DNA of 13,214 bases, taken from the NCBI GenBank assembly GCA_964653795.1, contig CAZZHO010000129.1:1-13214 (forward strand). Reading direction: 5' to 3'. Every line of letters begins with the position of its first letter. Positions within the stretch are counted from its first letter, which is position 1. Below are positions 5,787 to 13,214 of this stretch, one piece after another. Source of the DNA: JAWPMT01 sp964653795. GTDB lineage: Bacteria > Bacteroidota > Bacteroidia > Cytophagales > Cyclobacteriaceae. A model generated the notes under the pieces. That model was not told the DNA's origin and did not search any database. It saw only the letters and a program-made list of their open reading frames with translations. The position numbers and the translations under genes were made by a program.

Positions 5787-7236
5787 TCTCAAAGACATAT
5801 TGTACGGTGTAAACCTTGCTGAGATAGCTGGTGAGAGAGATTTAACGATCTCAGATATACAGTTTGATTCTCGAAAGGCAGGAGATAAGACCTTGTTTGT
5901 GGCCATCAAAGGGTTACAAGTGGATGGTCATGCTTTTATTGAGAAGGCCATAGGACAAGGTGCGGTTGCAGTGGTTTGTGAGGAGCTTCCGGAGGATCTT
6001 TTGGATCATGTGACTTACATCAAGACTAATAATAGCAGTAAGGCATTGGGAATTATGGCTTCCAATTTCTTTGGAAACCCTTCCTCTAAAATGTCTCTGG
6101 TAGGGATCACCGGAACTAATGGGAAAACTACCTCCGTGACGCTGCTTTATGATCTGTTCTCCAATCTGGGATATAAGGTCGGTTTGATTTCCACTGTGGT
6201 GAATAAGGTAGGTCGAAATGTGTTGCCCTCGAAGTACACTACACCAGATGCGGTACAGTTAAATGAACTATTGGCCGAGATGGTATCTGCTGGATGTACA
6301 CATTGCTTCATGGAAGTGAGCTCGCATGCCTTGGTACAGAACAGGGTAGCTGGGGTCAACTACAAGGGAGGTGTCTTTACCAACATTTCCCACGATCACC
6401 TCGATTACCACAAGACATTTGATGAGTACATCGCCGCCAAGAAAATATTGTTTGACAATCTAGGCAAGGATTCATTTGCCCTGTCGAATGTAGATGATAA
6501 GAGGGGACAAGTGATGCTGCAAAATACGAAAGCAGCAAAGAGCACCTACGCCATCAAATCTGCGGCTGATTATAAGGCCAGAATCCTTTCCAATTCCATG
6601 CAGGGGTTACAGCTAGATATTGATAATCAGGATGTTTGGTTTCAGCTGATTGGCAATTTCAACGCTTACAACTTGCTGGCTTGCTATGCCATTGCCATGT
6701 TGTTGGAGGAGAATAAGGAAGATGTCCTGGCTGCACTTTCAGGTTTGAGAGGAGCATCGGGAAGATTTGAGCAGGTGAGAAATGAGCTAGGTGTTGTGGC
6801 CATTGTGGACTATGCGCATACGCCCGATGCCTTGGATAATGTCCTCAAAACGATCGAGCAGCTACGTACCAAGAATGAGCTGCTGGTCACAGTGGTAGGA
6901 TGTGGAGGAGATCGTGATAAGACTAAACGTCCGGAGATGGCTAGGATTGCCATTATGCTTAGTGATAAAGTGATTTTGACCTCTGACAACCCCAGGACGG
7001 AAGATCCAGAGGCCATTCTGGATGATATGATGGAGGGTGTTCCAAAGTCCGAGTCCAGGAAAGTCATGCGGATCACGGATAGAAAAGAAGCCATTAGAGT
7101 AGCCTGTAACCTGACTTCCGGTGGAGATATCGTGCTGGTAGCCGGAAAAGGACACGAAAATTATCAAGAGATAAATGGGGTGAGAAATCACTTTGACGAT
7201 AAGGAGATATTAACTGAAATGCTTAATCAAAACTGA
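5779..7236 (+). CDS. murE: UDP-MurNAc-L-Ala-D-Glu: meso-diaminopimelate ligase MurE
   Basis: 485 residues. This cytoplasmic ATP-dependent ligase adds the third residue of the stem peptide. It shows the ATP loop TGTNGKTT (111-118), YTTPDAVQLNELL (153-165), MEVSSHAL (178-185), the probable carbamylated lysine Lys221 in AKKILF, and DNPR at 403-406. The DNPR sequence is the marker of diaminopimelate-specific MurE, so the wall is probably meso-DAP type. Start choice: an in-frame TGA at 5773-5775 bars any earlier start, the first in-frame ATG would cost about 90 residues, and TTG at 5779 gives the normal N-terminus (ANLKDILYG). The gene therefore very probably starts with TTG, inside the last codons of ftsI. 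No murF follows. Confidence 0.95.
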   Translation: MANLKDILYGVNLAEIAGERDLTISDIQFDSRKAGDKTLFVAIKGLQVDGHAFIEKAIGQGAVAVVCEELPEDLLDHVTYIKTNNSSKALGIMASNFFGNPSSKMSLVGITGTNGKTTSVTLLYDLFSNLGYKVGLISTVVNKVGRNVLPSKYTTPDAVQLNELLAEMVSAGCTHCFMEVSSHALVQNRVAGVNYKGGVFTNISHDHLDYHKTFDEYIAAKKILFDNLGKDSFALSNVDDKRGQVMLQNTKAAKSTYAIKSAADYKARILSNSMQGLQLDIDNQDVWFQLIGNFNAYNLLACYAIAMLLEENKEDVLAALSGLRGASGRFEQVRNELGVVAIVDYAHTPDALDNVLKTIEQLRTKNELLVTVVGCGGDRDKTKRPEMARIAIMLSDKVILTSDNPRTEDPEAILDDMMEGVPKSESRKVMRITDRKEAIRVACNLTSGGDIVLVAGKGHENYQEINGVRNHFDDKEILTEMLNQN

Positions 7237-8417
7237 TGTTCTACTATCTATTTGATTATTTGGAAAAACAGTTCGACCTGGTCGGAGCGGGAGTATTTCA
7301 ATACATCTCCTTCCGAGCGGGTATGGCAGCTTTGGTTTCCTTGTTGATCACGATAGTGTTCGGAAAGCAGTTGATTGCCAGACTCAGAGCATTCCAGATC
7401 GGCGAATCCATCAGGGACCTTGGTTTGGATGGGCAGATGGCTAAGCAAGGGACTCCAACGATGGGAGGGATCATCATCATCGCGGCTATTGTAATTCCCA
7501 CGTTGCTATTCGCGAGGGTGTTCAATATATACATCATTCTACTGCTCGTAGCAGCGCTTTGGATGGGGATCATCGGCTTTATCGATGACTATCTCAAAGT
7601 CAAGAAAAAGAATAAAGAGGGTCTAAGAGGAAAGTTTAAGGTGATTGGCCAGGTGGTGCTGGGTCTAGTTGTAGGATTAGTGATGGTGTTTCATGAGGAT
7701 GTAGTGACCAGAGACTTCCTGTCGGATGGCACTTTTCAGGATAAGCAATCACTGATTACGACGATCCCTTTCATCAAAGACAATGAATTCAACTACAATT
7801 GGCTGTTGCCCGAGGCTTTTGAAGGGTTCACCTGGGTGATCTATGTATTCGCTGTGATTTTTATCGTCACAGCCGTTTCCAATAGTACCAATTTGACTGA
7901 TGGTCTGGATGGCCTGGCTGGTGGTACTTCAGCAATCGTAGGTTTGACATTGGCCATATTCGCCTACCTCTCAGGTAATGCCATATTCGCTGATTACCTC
8001 AATATCATGTATATCCCCAACAGTGGAGAGTTAGTGATATTCTGTGCTGCCTTTATAGGGGCCTGTATCGGATTCTTGTGGTACAACGCCTATCCTGCCC
8101 AGGTCTTTATGGGGGATACCGGGAGCTTATCGTTGGGAGGAATCATTGCCGTGCTGGCTTTAGTCATTAGAAAGGAACTGTTGATTCCGCTACTATGTGG
8201 GATCTTCTTTATTGAATCATTATCGGTGATGATCCAGGTGTTCTGGTTCAAATACACGAAGAAAAAGTACGGTGAAGGAAGGCGCATTTTTTTGATGTCG
8301 CCCATTCATCACCATTACCAAAAAAAAGGCCTGCACGAGGCAAAGATTGTGGGACGCTTCTGGATATCCGGAGTGTTGCTTGCCATCCTGACCCTGGCAA
8401 CCTTGAAACTTAGATAG
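7236..8417 (+). CDS. mraY: Phospho-MurNAc-pentapeptide transferase MraY
   Basis: 393 residues. This polytopic inner-membrane enzyme transfers phospho-MurNAc-pentapeptide from UDP to undecaprenyl phosphate, forming lipid I. Family motifs are all present: GTPTMGG at 72-78, the metal and catalytic pair Asp117-Asp118 in FIDDYLKV, NLTDGLDGLAGG at 219-230, FMGDTGS at 291-297 and PIHHHYQKKG at 356-365. It is about 30 residues longer than E. coli MraY, largely because of a loop around 155-200 between membrane segments, as I recall is common in Bacteroidota. Its ATG shares one base with the murE stop (TGATG). The next gene begins 21 bp downstream, the largest gap within the operon. Confidence 0.97.
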   Translation: MFYYLFDYLEKQFDLVGAGVFQYISFRAGMAALVSLLITIVFGKQLIARLRAFQIGESIRDLGLDGQMAKQGTPTMGGIIIIAAIVIPTLLFARVFNIYIILLLVAALWMGIIGFIDDYLKVKKKNKEGLRGKFKVIGQVVLGLVVGLVMVFHEDVVTRDFLSDGTFQDKQSLITTIPFIKDNEFNYNWLLPEAFEGFTWVIYVFAVIFIVTAVSNSTNLTDGLDGLAGGTSAIVGLTLAIFAYLSGNAIFADYLNIMYIPNSGELVIFCAAFIGACIGFLWYNAYPAQVFMGDTGSLSLGGIIAVLALVIRKELLIPLLCGIFFIESLSVMIQVFWFKYTKKKYGEGRRIFLMSPIHHHYQKKGLHEAKIVGRFWISGVLLAILTLATLKLR

Positions 8418-8438
8418 AAACGCTGAAATACTACTGAG

Positions 8439-8819
8439 ATGACGATACAAGAAATAGAAAAAATCAACAAGCAGTTTCAAAGTAAGGCACTGCTTTTATC
8501 CGAGCTGATCCCAAGAACAGATATGCTCGAGTTTGGGACGCTCGTGAGGAGGAAGTCTGTTGAGATTCATCAGCTTTTTGAAATGCTCATCAGAGCAAAT
8601 GGTATGACCGCTTTTTGGCGAACGCTGGAAAAGATGGAGGAGGTAATGGATGATTTGGTCTATGAATTGGATCGTCTGCATGACCTCAACAATATGATGA
8701 AGATCAAGCAGGTGGGCGAATTCATCAAAGAAGGCTACGACATGCTCTCTATCTACTCGATCAGTAGTGATCAGGTGGTAAAACAAAGAGCTACTGAAGT
8801 GATCAAAAAGACCAAGTAA
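8439..8819 (+). CDS. Unrecognised small helical protein between mraY and murD
   Basis: 126 residues; I do not recognise a family. The sequence has one proline (Pro25), no cysteine, no signal peptide and no membrane segment. It is rich in charged residues (about 19 Lys/Arg and 20 Asp/Glu) arranged with amphipathic spacing, notably 56-104 (FWRTLEKMEEVMDDLVYELD and onward), so a soluble helical bundle or coiled coil is likely. It has the operon's strand and phase: it starts 21 bp after mraY and its TAA shares a base with the murD ATG (TAATG), so it is likely translated and coupled to murD. Most dcw clusters have no gene here (some carry murF nearby, which this is not). A partner or adaptor of Mur or division enzymes is possible, but function is unknown. 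Confidence 0.85.
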   Translation: MTIQEIEKINKQFQSKALLLSELIPRTDMLEFGTLVRRKSVEIHQLFEMLIRANGMTAFWRTLEKMEEVMDDLVYELDRLHDLNNMMKIKQVGEFIKEGYDMLSIYSISSDQVVKQRATEVIKKTK

Positions 8820-10189
8820 TGAGTAAGAAGCTGGTCATATTAGGTGCGGGCGAGAGCGGAATTGGTGCTGCTATCCTTGGTAAGGAGAAGGGCTATGATG
8901 TGCTGGTGTCTGACTATGGTCTGATCAGTGAAGAGACCAAAGATTTTTTCCGAAAGGAAGGGATTCCTTATGAAGATGGAGGCCATTCTGGCAATGTCTT
9001 CGAGGGAGACTTGGTCGTAAAAAGCCCGGGCATATCGGACAGTGCCAAGATCATCATTGACCTCTTGGCGAGCGGAGTTGAAGTTGTCTCAGAAGTTGAG
9101 TTCGCCTTCCGATTCCTGGATAAAGAAAAGGTCATTGCCATCACTGGAACGAATGGCAAGACGACCACTACCATGCTAACCTACCACCTGCTGAAAACAG
9201 CTGGTTTTAAAGTGGCGATGGGTGGCAATGTCGGTGTAAGCCTGGCCAAATTGGTGGCCCAGGGCATCTATGACTACTACGTTGTGGAGGTCAGTAGTTT
9301 CCAGTTGGATGGTATCGTACATTTCAAACCTGATGTGGCGGTATTGTTGAACATCACCCCAGACCATCTGGACAGATATGAAAATGATTTTTCTAAATAT
9401 GTGAATTCTAAGTTCAGGATAACCGAAAACCTGACGAAGGAAGAATGCTTTATCTATTGCGTCGATAGCGAGCCCATCACAGAAGAGCTAGCGCATCGTC
9501 ATATTGAATCAGCATTATTCGCTATTTCTGCGGCGAAGAATGAGCATGTTGCGGCCTATCTGGCGCAAGACCATCTCATTTTCGACTATACCTTCAAAAA
9601 GCAGAGCAAGAAAGAAAAAATTCCGCTAGCTGATATCTCTCTTATCGGTAAGCATAACATGATCAATACTATGGCCTCTGTATTGTGTGCTTTACAATTT
9701 GAGATCAGTATTGAAAAGATTTTAAGAGGGTTGAAATCCTTCAAAAACGCTCCTCATCGTCTGGAATTGATTGCAGAAATCAATGGAGTGAAATATGTCA
9801 ATGACTCAAAAGCCACCAACGTCGATGCAGTGTATTATGCTATTGATGGTATCAAAGCGCCAATCGTGTGGATAGCCGGAGGTACGGACAAGGGAAATGA
9901 TTATACGCTGATTCAGGACCTTGTAAAGAGCCGTGTAAGACATATTGTGGCAATTGGAAAAGACAATGCCGCATTGAAAAAAGTATTTGGACCTCATATC
10001 CCAGTAGTGGAAGAGGAGTCTATGCAAAAAGCAGTAAGGAGAGCCAAGAAACTTGCGGTAGAAGGCGGTACGGTACTACTGTCCCCCGCGTGTGCCAGTT
10101 TCGATCGTTTCCGAAACTATCAAGACAGGGGGAATCAGTTCAAGTATGTGGTGAAGGAGATTCAAAGTAGCAAAAAGGTTAAGTCATGA
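8819..10189 (+). CDS. murD: UDP-MurNAc-L-alanine: D-glutamate ligase MurD
   Basis: 456 residues, normal length. This cytoplasmic ATP-dependent ligase adds D-Glu to UDP-MurNAc-L-Ala. An N-terminal Rossmann-like UDP-binding domain opens with VILGAGESGIGAA (6-18). The ATP loop is ITGTNGKTTTT (108-118), followed by EVSSFQLD (157-164), NITPDHLDRY (178-187), NDSKATNVDA (328-337, the C-terminal domain hinge region) and SPACASFDRF (422-431). It overlaps the 126-residue gene by 1 nt and ftsW by 4 nt. All recognised family motifs are intact. Confidence 0.97.
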   Translation: MSKKLVILGAGESGIGAAILGKEKGYDVLVSDYGLISEETKDFFRKEGIPYEDGGHSGNVFEGDLVVKSPGISDSAKIIIDLLASGVEVVSEVEFAFRFLDKEKVIAITGTNGKTTTTMLTYHLLKTAGFKVAMGGNVGVSLAKLVAQGIYDYYVVEVSSFQLDGIVHFKPDVAVLLNITPDHLDRYENDFSKYVNSKFRITENLTKEECFIYCVDSEPITEELAHRHIESALFAISAAKNEHVAAYLAQDHLIFDYTFKKQSKKEKIPLADISLIGKHNMINTMASVLCALQFEISIEKILRGLKSFKNAPHRLELIAEINGVKYVNDSKATNVDAVYYAIDGIKAPIVWIAGGTDKGNDYTLIQDLVKSRVRHIVAIGKDNAALKKVFGPHIPVVEEESMQKAVRRAKKLAVEGGTVLLSPACASFDRFRNYQDRGNQFKYVVKEIQSSKKVKS

Positions 10190-11349
10190 ATGTGGTGAAG
10201 GAATGGGCAATTAAGAATTTGAAGGGTGATCCCATGATGTGGTTTGTGGTGATCGTACTTTCCCTGTTTAGCATCGTGGTGGTGTACAGTGCTACCGGTA
10301 GCCTAGCCTATAAAATGATGGGAGGCGACACGGAGTATTACCTCTTAAAGCATTCTGCCCTGGTATTCCTGAGTTTGTTCTCCATGTGGATTGTACACAA
10401 GATTGATTATCGATATTATTCCAGGCTGTCGCGTTTGTTGCTATGGATATCAGTGCCGTTACTGCTGTTCACCTGGAAATTTGGTACTAATATCAATGAA
10501 GCATCCAGATGGTTGACCATTCCTGTCATCAATCAGGCTTTTCAGCCTTCTGATTTAGCAAAACTGGCCTTATTGATCACCCTTGCGAGCATGCTAGGAA
10601 AGAGGCAAAAGGATATTCATGACTTTCAGAAAGCCATCATTCCGATGCTGCTTTGGGTAGGACTCATTTGTGGCTTGATTGCCATGACCAATATCTCGAC
10701 AGCCGTATTACTATTCCTAACTTGTCTGTTACTGCTGTTTTTGGGCAGGGTTTCTGTTAAATATCTCGCTATGCTGGTACTGATTGGGGGCTTAGCAGGA
10801 GCTTCCGCAATCTACTTTGGCCAAAGAGGCGATACTGCCATTAGCAGGGTTGAGAACTTTTTCGACGATGATATTTCATTCCAAGCTCAGCAGGCAAATG
10901 TGGCCATTGCAACTGGTGGCCTTTTTGGCAAGGGTCCGGGACAAAGTGATCAGAGAAACTATCTGCCTTATCCATATTCTGACTTTGTCTATGCCATCAT
11001 CCTAGAGGAATATGGTCTGGTCGGGGGCCTATTGGTGCTGTTCCTGTATCTGATGCTATTGTATCGTGGAATGAAAGCAGCTTTTAGTAGCGAACGTCCA
11101 TATGGTGGTCTTCTATCTGCAGGACTGAGTTTCGCATTGGTATTACAGGCCATGGTCAATATGGGAGTTGTGGTTGGGCTAGGGCCGATCACCGGATTGA
11201 CGTTACCATTATTAAGTATGGGTGGAACGTCGCAGCTATTCACAGGAATTGCCCTGGGAATGATCATCAGCGTGAGTCGTGGGCAACATGCTGGGGGTAG
11301 TAAAGAATTGAAAAACGAAATAATGGAGGAGGTGCCGGAAGCGGCCTAA
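10186..11349 (+). CDS. ftsW: Septal peptidoglycan glycosyltransferase FtsW (SEDS family)
   Basis: 387 residues with about ten hydrophobic segments. SEDS proteins polymerise lipid II into glycan strands, FtsW at the septum together with FtsI. Diagnostic stretches are FQPSDLAKLAL (119-129), GGLFGKGPGQSDQRNYLP (244-261), YSDFVYAIILEEYG (264-277) and PLLSMGGTSQ (341-350). Asp266 in SDF corresponds to the conserved, catalytically essential aspartate of the family. FtsW rather than RodA is favoured by the location between murD and murG. The ATG overlaps the murD TGA by 4 nt and murG follows after a single base. Confidence 0.95.
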   Translation: MNVVKEWAIKNLKGDPMMWFVVIVLSLFSIVVVYSATGSLAYKMMGGDTEYYLLKHSALVFLSLFSMWIVHKIDYRYYSRLSRLLLWISVPLLLFTWKFGTNINEASRWLTIPVINQAFQPSDLAKLALLITLASMLGKRQKDIHDFQKAIIPMLLWVGLICGLIAMTNISTAVLLFLTCLLLLFLGRVSVKYLAMLVLIGGLAGASAIYFGQRGDTAISRVENFFDDDISFQAQQANVAIATGGLFGKGPGQSDQRNYLPYPYSDFVYAIILEEYGLVGGLLVLFLYLMLLYRGMKAAFSSERPYGGLLSAGLSFALVLQAMVNMGVVVGLGPITGLTLPLLSMGGTSQLFTGIALGMIISVSRGQHAGGSKELKNEIMEEVPEAA

Positions 11350-11350
11350 T

Positions 11351-12469
11351 ATGTCTACTGAGCAAACATATGACCAACGTCCAATTAGGATCATGATCAG
11401 TGGTGGTGGCACCGGCGGCCACATCTATCCTGCTATTTCTATAGCACAGGCACTGGAATCACTGTTATCCGATGTGGAGATATTGTTTGTAGGGGCTCAG
11501 GGAAAAATGGAGATGAAGAAGGTGCCTGAGGCTGGCTATAAGATCGTAGGTCTTTGGATCAGTGGTTTACAGCGAAAACTGACTCCTTCCAACTTGATGT
11601 TTCCTTTTAAGGTATTGAGCAGCATTTTCAAGTCTTTTGGTCTTTTGAAGTCCTTCAAGCCAGATGCTGTCATTGGCGTAGGTGGCTATGCAAGTGCACC
11701 TCTCTTATATGCCGCTGCTAAAAAGAAAATACCTACCCTCATCCAGGAGCAAAATTCTTATGCAGGTCTGACCAACAAATGGCTTTCAAAGAAGGTGGAT
11801 AAGATCTGTGTGGCTTATGAGGGGCTTGAAAAGTATTTCCCAGCAGACAAAATCATATTGACAGGTAACCCCGTGCGTTCAGCGATAAGTGCTTCTGATC
11901 GCCAGTCTGCTGCTGATTTCTTCGATATTGATGCAGAGAAGAAGACGATTTTGGTAGTGGGGGGCAGTTTGGGAGCTCGTACGATCAATGAAAGCCTATT
12001 AGGCAACTTGAAAAAACTACAAGAAGCTGGAGTGCAATTGCTGTGGCAAACGGGAGGCTTTTACTTCCAAAGTGTCATGGATCAGCTGGAAGGTAAGGAT
12101 CTCGAAGGAGTTAAAGTGATGGACTTCATCACTGAGATGAAGCATGCATACGGGGCGGCAGATATTGTTGTGTCGCGAGCCGGAGCTTTGGCCATTGCAG
12201 AGTTGATGTTGACAGGTAAGGCTACAGTATTGGTGCCATCCCCTAATGTAGCTGAAGACCATCAGACCTTGAATGCGAAAGCATTGGTTGAGAAAGATGC
12301 AGCCATGATGGTAGCAGATAAAGAGGCCAATGAAAAGCTGGTAGAGTCCGCATTGCAACTCGTGAATGATGAAGAGCAGATAAAGTCGCTTGAAACAAAT
12401 ATTGCTGCGCTGGCTAAGCCCAATGCAGCCAATGATATCGCGAATGAAGTAATGAAATTGATCGCATGA
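11351..12469 (+). CDS. murG: Lipid II synthase MurG (UDP-GlcNAc transferase)
   Basis: 372 residues. MurG is a peripheral inner-face membrane enzyme of GT28 type that adds GlcNAc from UDP-GlcNAc to lipid I. It shows the glycine-rich loop SGGGTGGHIYPA (17-28), GVGGYASAPLL (109-119), IQEQNSYAGL (131-140), GGSLGAR (204-210) and the UDP-GlcNAc-binding segment SRAGALAIAEL (275-285) with PSPNVAEDHQTLNA (296-309). The gene starts one base after the ftsW stop, and its TGA overlaps the murC ATG. An ordinary, complete MurG. Confidence 0.97.
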   Translation: MSTEQTYDQRPIRIMISGGGTGGHIYPAISIAQALESLLSDVEILFVGAQGKMEMKKVPEAGYKIVGLWISGLQRKLTPSNLMFPFKVLSSIFKSFGLLKSFKPDAVIGVGGYASAPLLYAAAKKKIPTLIQEQNSYAGLTNKWLSKKVDKICVAYEGLEKYFPADKIILTGNPVRSAISASDRQSAADFFDIDAEKKTILVVGGSLGARTINESLLGNLKKLQEAGVQLLWQTGGFYFQSVMDQLEGKDLEGVKVMDFITEMKHAYGAADIVVSRAGALAIAELMLTGKATVLVPSPNVAEDHQTLNAKALVEKDAAMMVADKEANEKLVESALQLVNDEEQIKSLETNIAALAKPNAANDIANEVMKLIA

Positions 12470-13214
12470 GACTGGAAGATGTACATAGCGCTTACTTCAT
12501 CGGGATTGGAGGGATTGGTATGAGTGCCCTTGCCAGATGGTTCCACGAGCGTGGGGCAAAGGTGGCGGGCTATGATCGTGTGCCATCCGTGATTACAGAT
12601 TCTCTTTCAGCAGAGGGGATTGCTATCCATTTCAAAGACGATTTGGAAAGCATTACCCAGGATTTTAGAAGTAAGGAAGACACCCTAGTCATTTTCACAC
12701 CAGCAGTTCCTAAAGACCACAAGGAGCTTAACTTCTTTATCAAAGGAGGCTTTGAGGTGAAAAAGCGATCTGAAGTGCTAGGCATGATCAGCCGTGGACA
12801 TTACACCATCGCAGTAGGAGGTACACATGGTAAAACCACGACTTCTTCGATGGTAGCCCACTTACTAAATACTGAAGAAGGAGCATGCTCTGCCTTTGTA
12901 GGTGGTATCATGACCAATTACGATTCTAACCTGATTATTGGAAAGTCAGATGCGGCTGTAGTAGTAGAAGCCGACGAATTTGACCGCTCCTTTTTGAGGC
13001 TTACGCCGAACTATTCCATACTCACTTCCCTGGATCCGGACCATCTGGATATATACGGAGATGAGTCAACCATGCAAAAGACCTATTTAGAATTCTTATC
13101 ACTTAATGATAAAAAAGCTGAACTATTACTACACATCGATACGGTTCGCCAACTTGGTGATCAACTCGATGATTTTTCTTATCAATCATTTGGCCTGGAG
13201 GGAGCGGACATTCA
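12466..13214 (+). CDS. murC: UDP-N-acetylmuramate: L-alanine ligase MurC, partial (3' end beyond the right edge)
   Basis: The frame is open to the window edge, giving 249 residues of an enzyme usually about 450-490 long. MurC catalyses the first amino-acid addition to UDP-MurNAc. Visible are the UDP-binding loop FIGIGGIGMSALA (11-23), FTPAVP (77-82), KKRSEVLG (99-106), the ATP loop GGTHGKTTT (118-126, with the His in place of Asn that is typical of MurC), EADEFDRSF (168-176) and SLDPDHLDIYG (188-198). ATGA overlap with murG continues the coupled series. The ligase C-terminal domain lies beyond the window. Confidence 0.96.
   Translation, partial: MRLEDVHSAYFIGIGGIGMSALARWFHERGAKVAGYDRVPSVITDSLSAEGIAIHFKDDLESITQDFRSKEDTLVIFTPAVPKDHKELNFFIKGGFEVKKRSEVLGMISRGHYTIAVGGTHGKTTTSSMVAHLLNTEEGACSAFVGGIMTNYDSNLIIGKSDAAVVVEADEFDRSFLRLTPNYSILTSLDPDHLDIYGDESTMQKTYLEFLSLNDKKAELLLHIDTVRQLGDQLDDFSYQSFGLEGADI

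Noticed and set aside
8439..8819. Unknown gene as a diverged or truncated MurF
   Set aside because: It has no ATP loop, no Mur ligase motif and is far too short; its composition is that of a helical protein.

Overview
The window carries most of a division and cell-wall (dcw) cluster from a member of the Bacteroidota, plus the start of a divergent two-gene metal-handling operon. The lineage call is inferred. Supporting points are the gene order mraZ-rsmH-ftsL-ftsI-murE-mraY-murD-ftsW-murG-murC with no murF between murE and mraY, a short FtsL-like protein, an FtsI with a C-terminal PASTA domain, promoter elements resembling TTTG / TAnnTTTG, and few Shine-Dalgarno sequences. A marine or Cytophagales-type bacterium fits, but genus cannot be read from the sequence.

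Left part (1-1624, minus strand): a DUF4198-type exported protein with two His/Asp-rich stretches and a C-terminal membrane anchor is followed 11 bp later by a HupE/UreJ-family membrane protein that runs off the left edge. The second gene probably starts at GTG. The pair looks like a transition-metal (nickel, zinc or cobalt) acquisition or tolerance unit of the envelope.

Centre (1625-1961): a 337-bp divergent intergenic region. Next to mraZ lie TGGGN repeats at 10-bp steps, the known MraZ operator pattern, followed by a candidate Bacteroidota promoter very close to the mraZ start. A second, two-unit set of the same repeats lies on the opposite strand, facing the metal operon. Other small dyads and repeats are also present.

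Right part (1962-13214, plus strand): ten recognisable dcw genes and one unrecognised gene form a single tightly packed operon in which most junctions overlap by 1-11 nt. MraZ is the cluster regulator and RsmH methylates 16S rRNA. MurE, MurD and MurC build the UDP-MurNAc peptide, MraY and MurG make lipid I and lipid II, and FtsW, FtsI and FtsL polymerise and crosslink septal peptidoglycan. murC is cut by the right edge. Between mraY and murD lies a 126-residue, probably cytosolic, highly helical protein that I do not recognise. It is stop-start coupled to murD and is the best candidate for something undescribed, together with the second MraZ-like operator.
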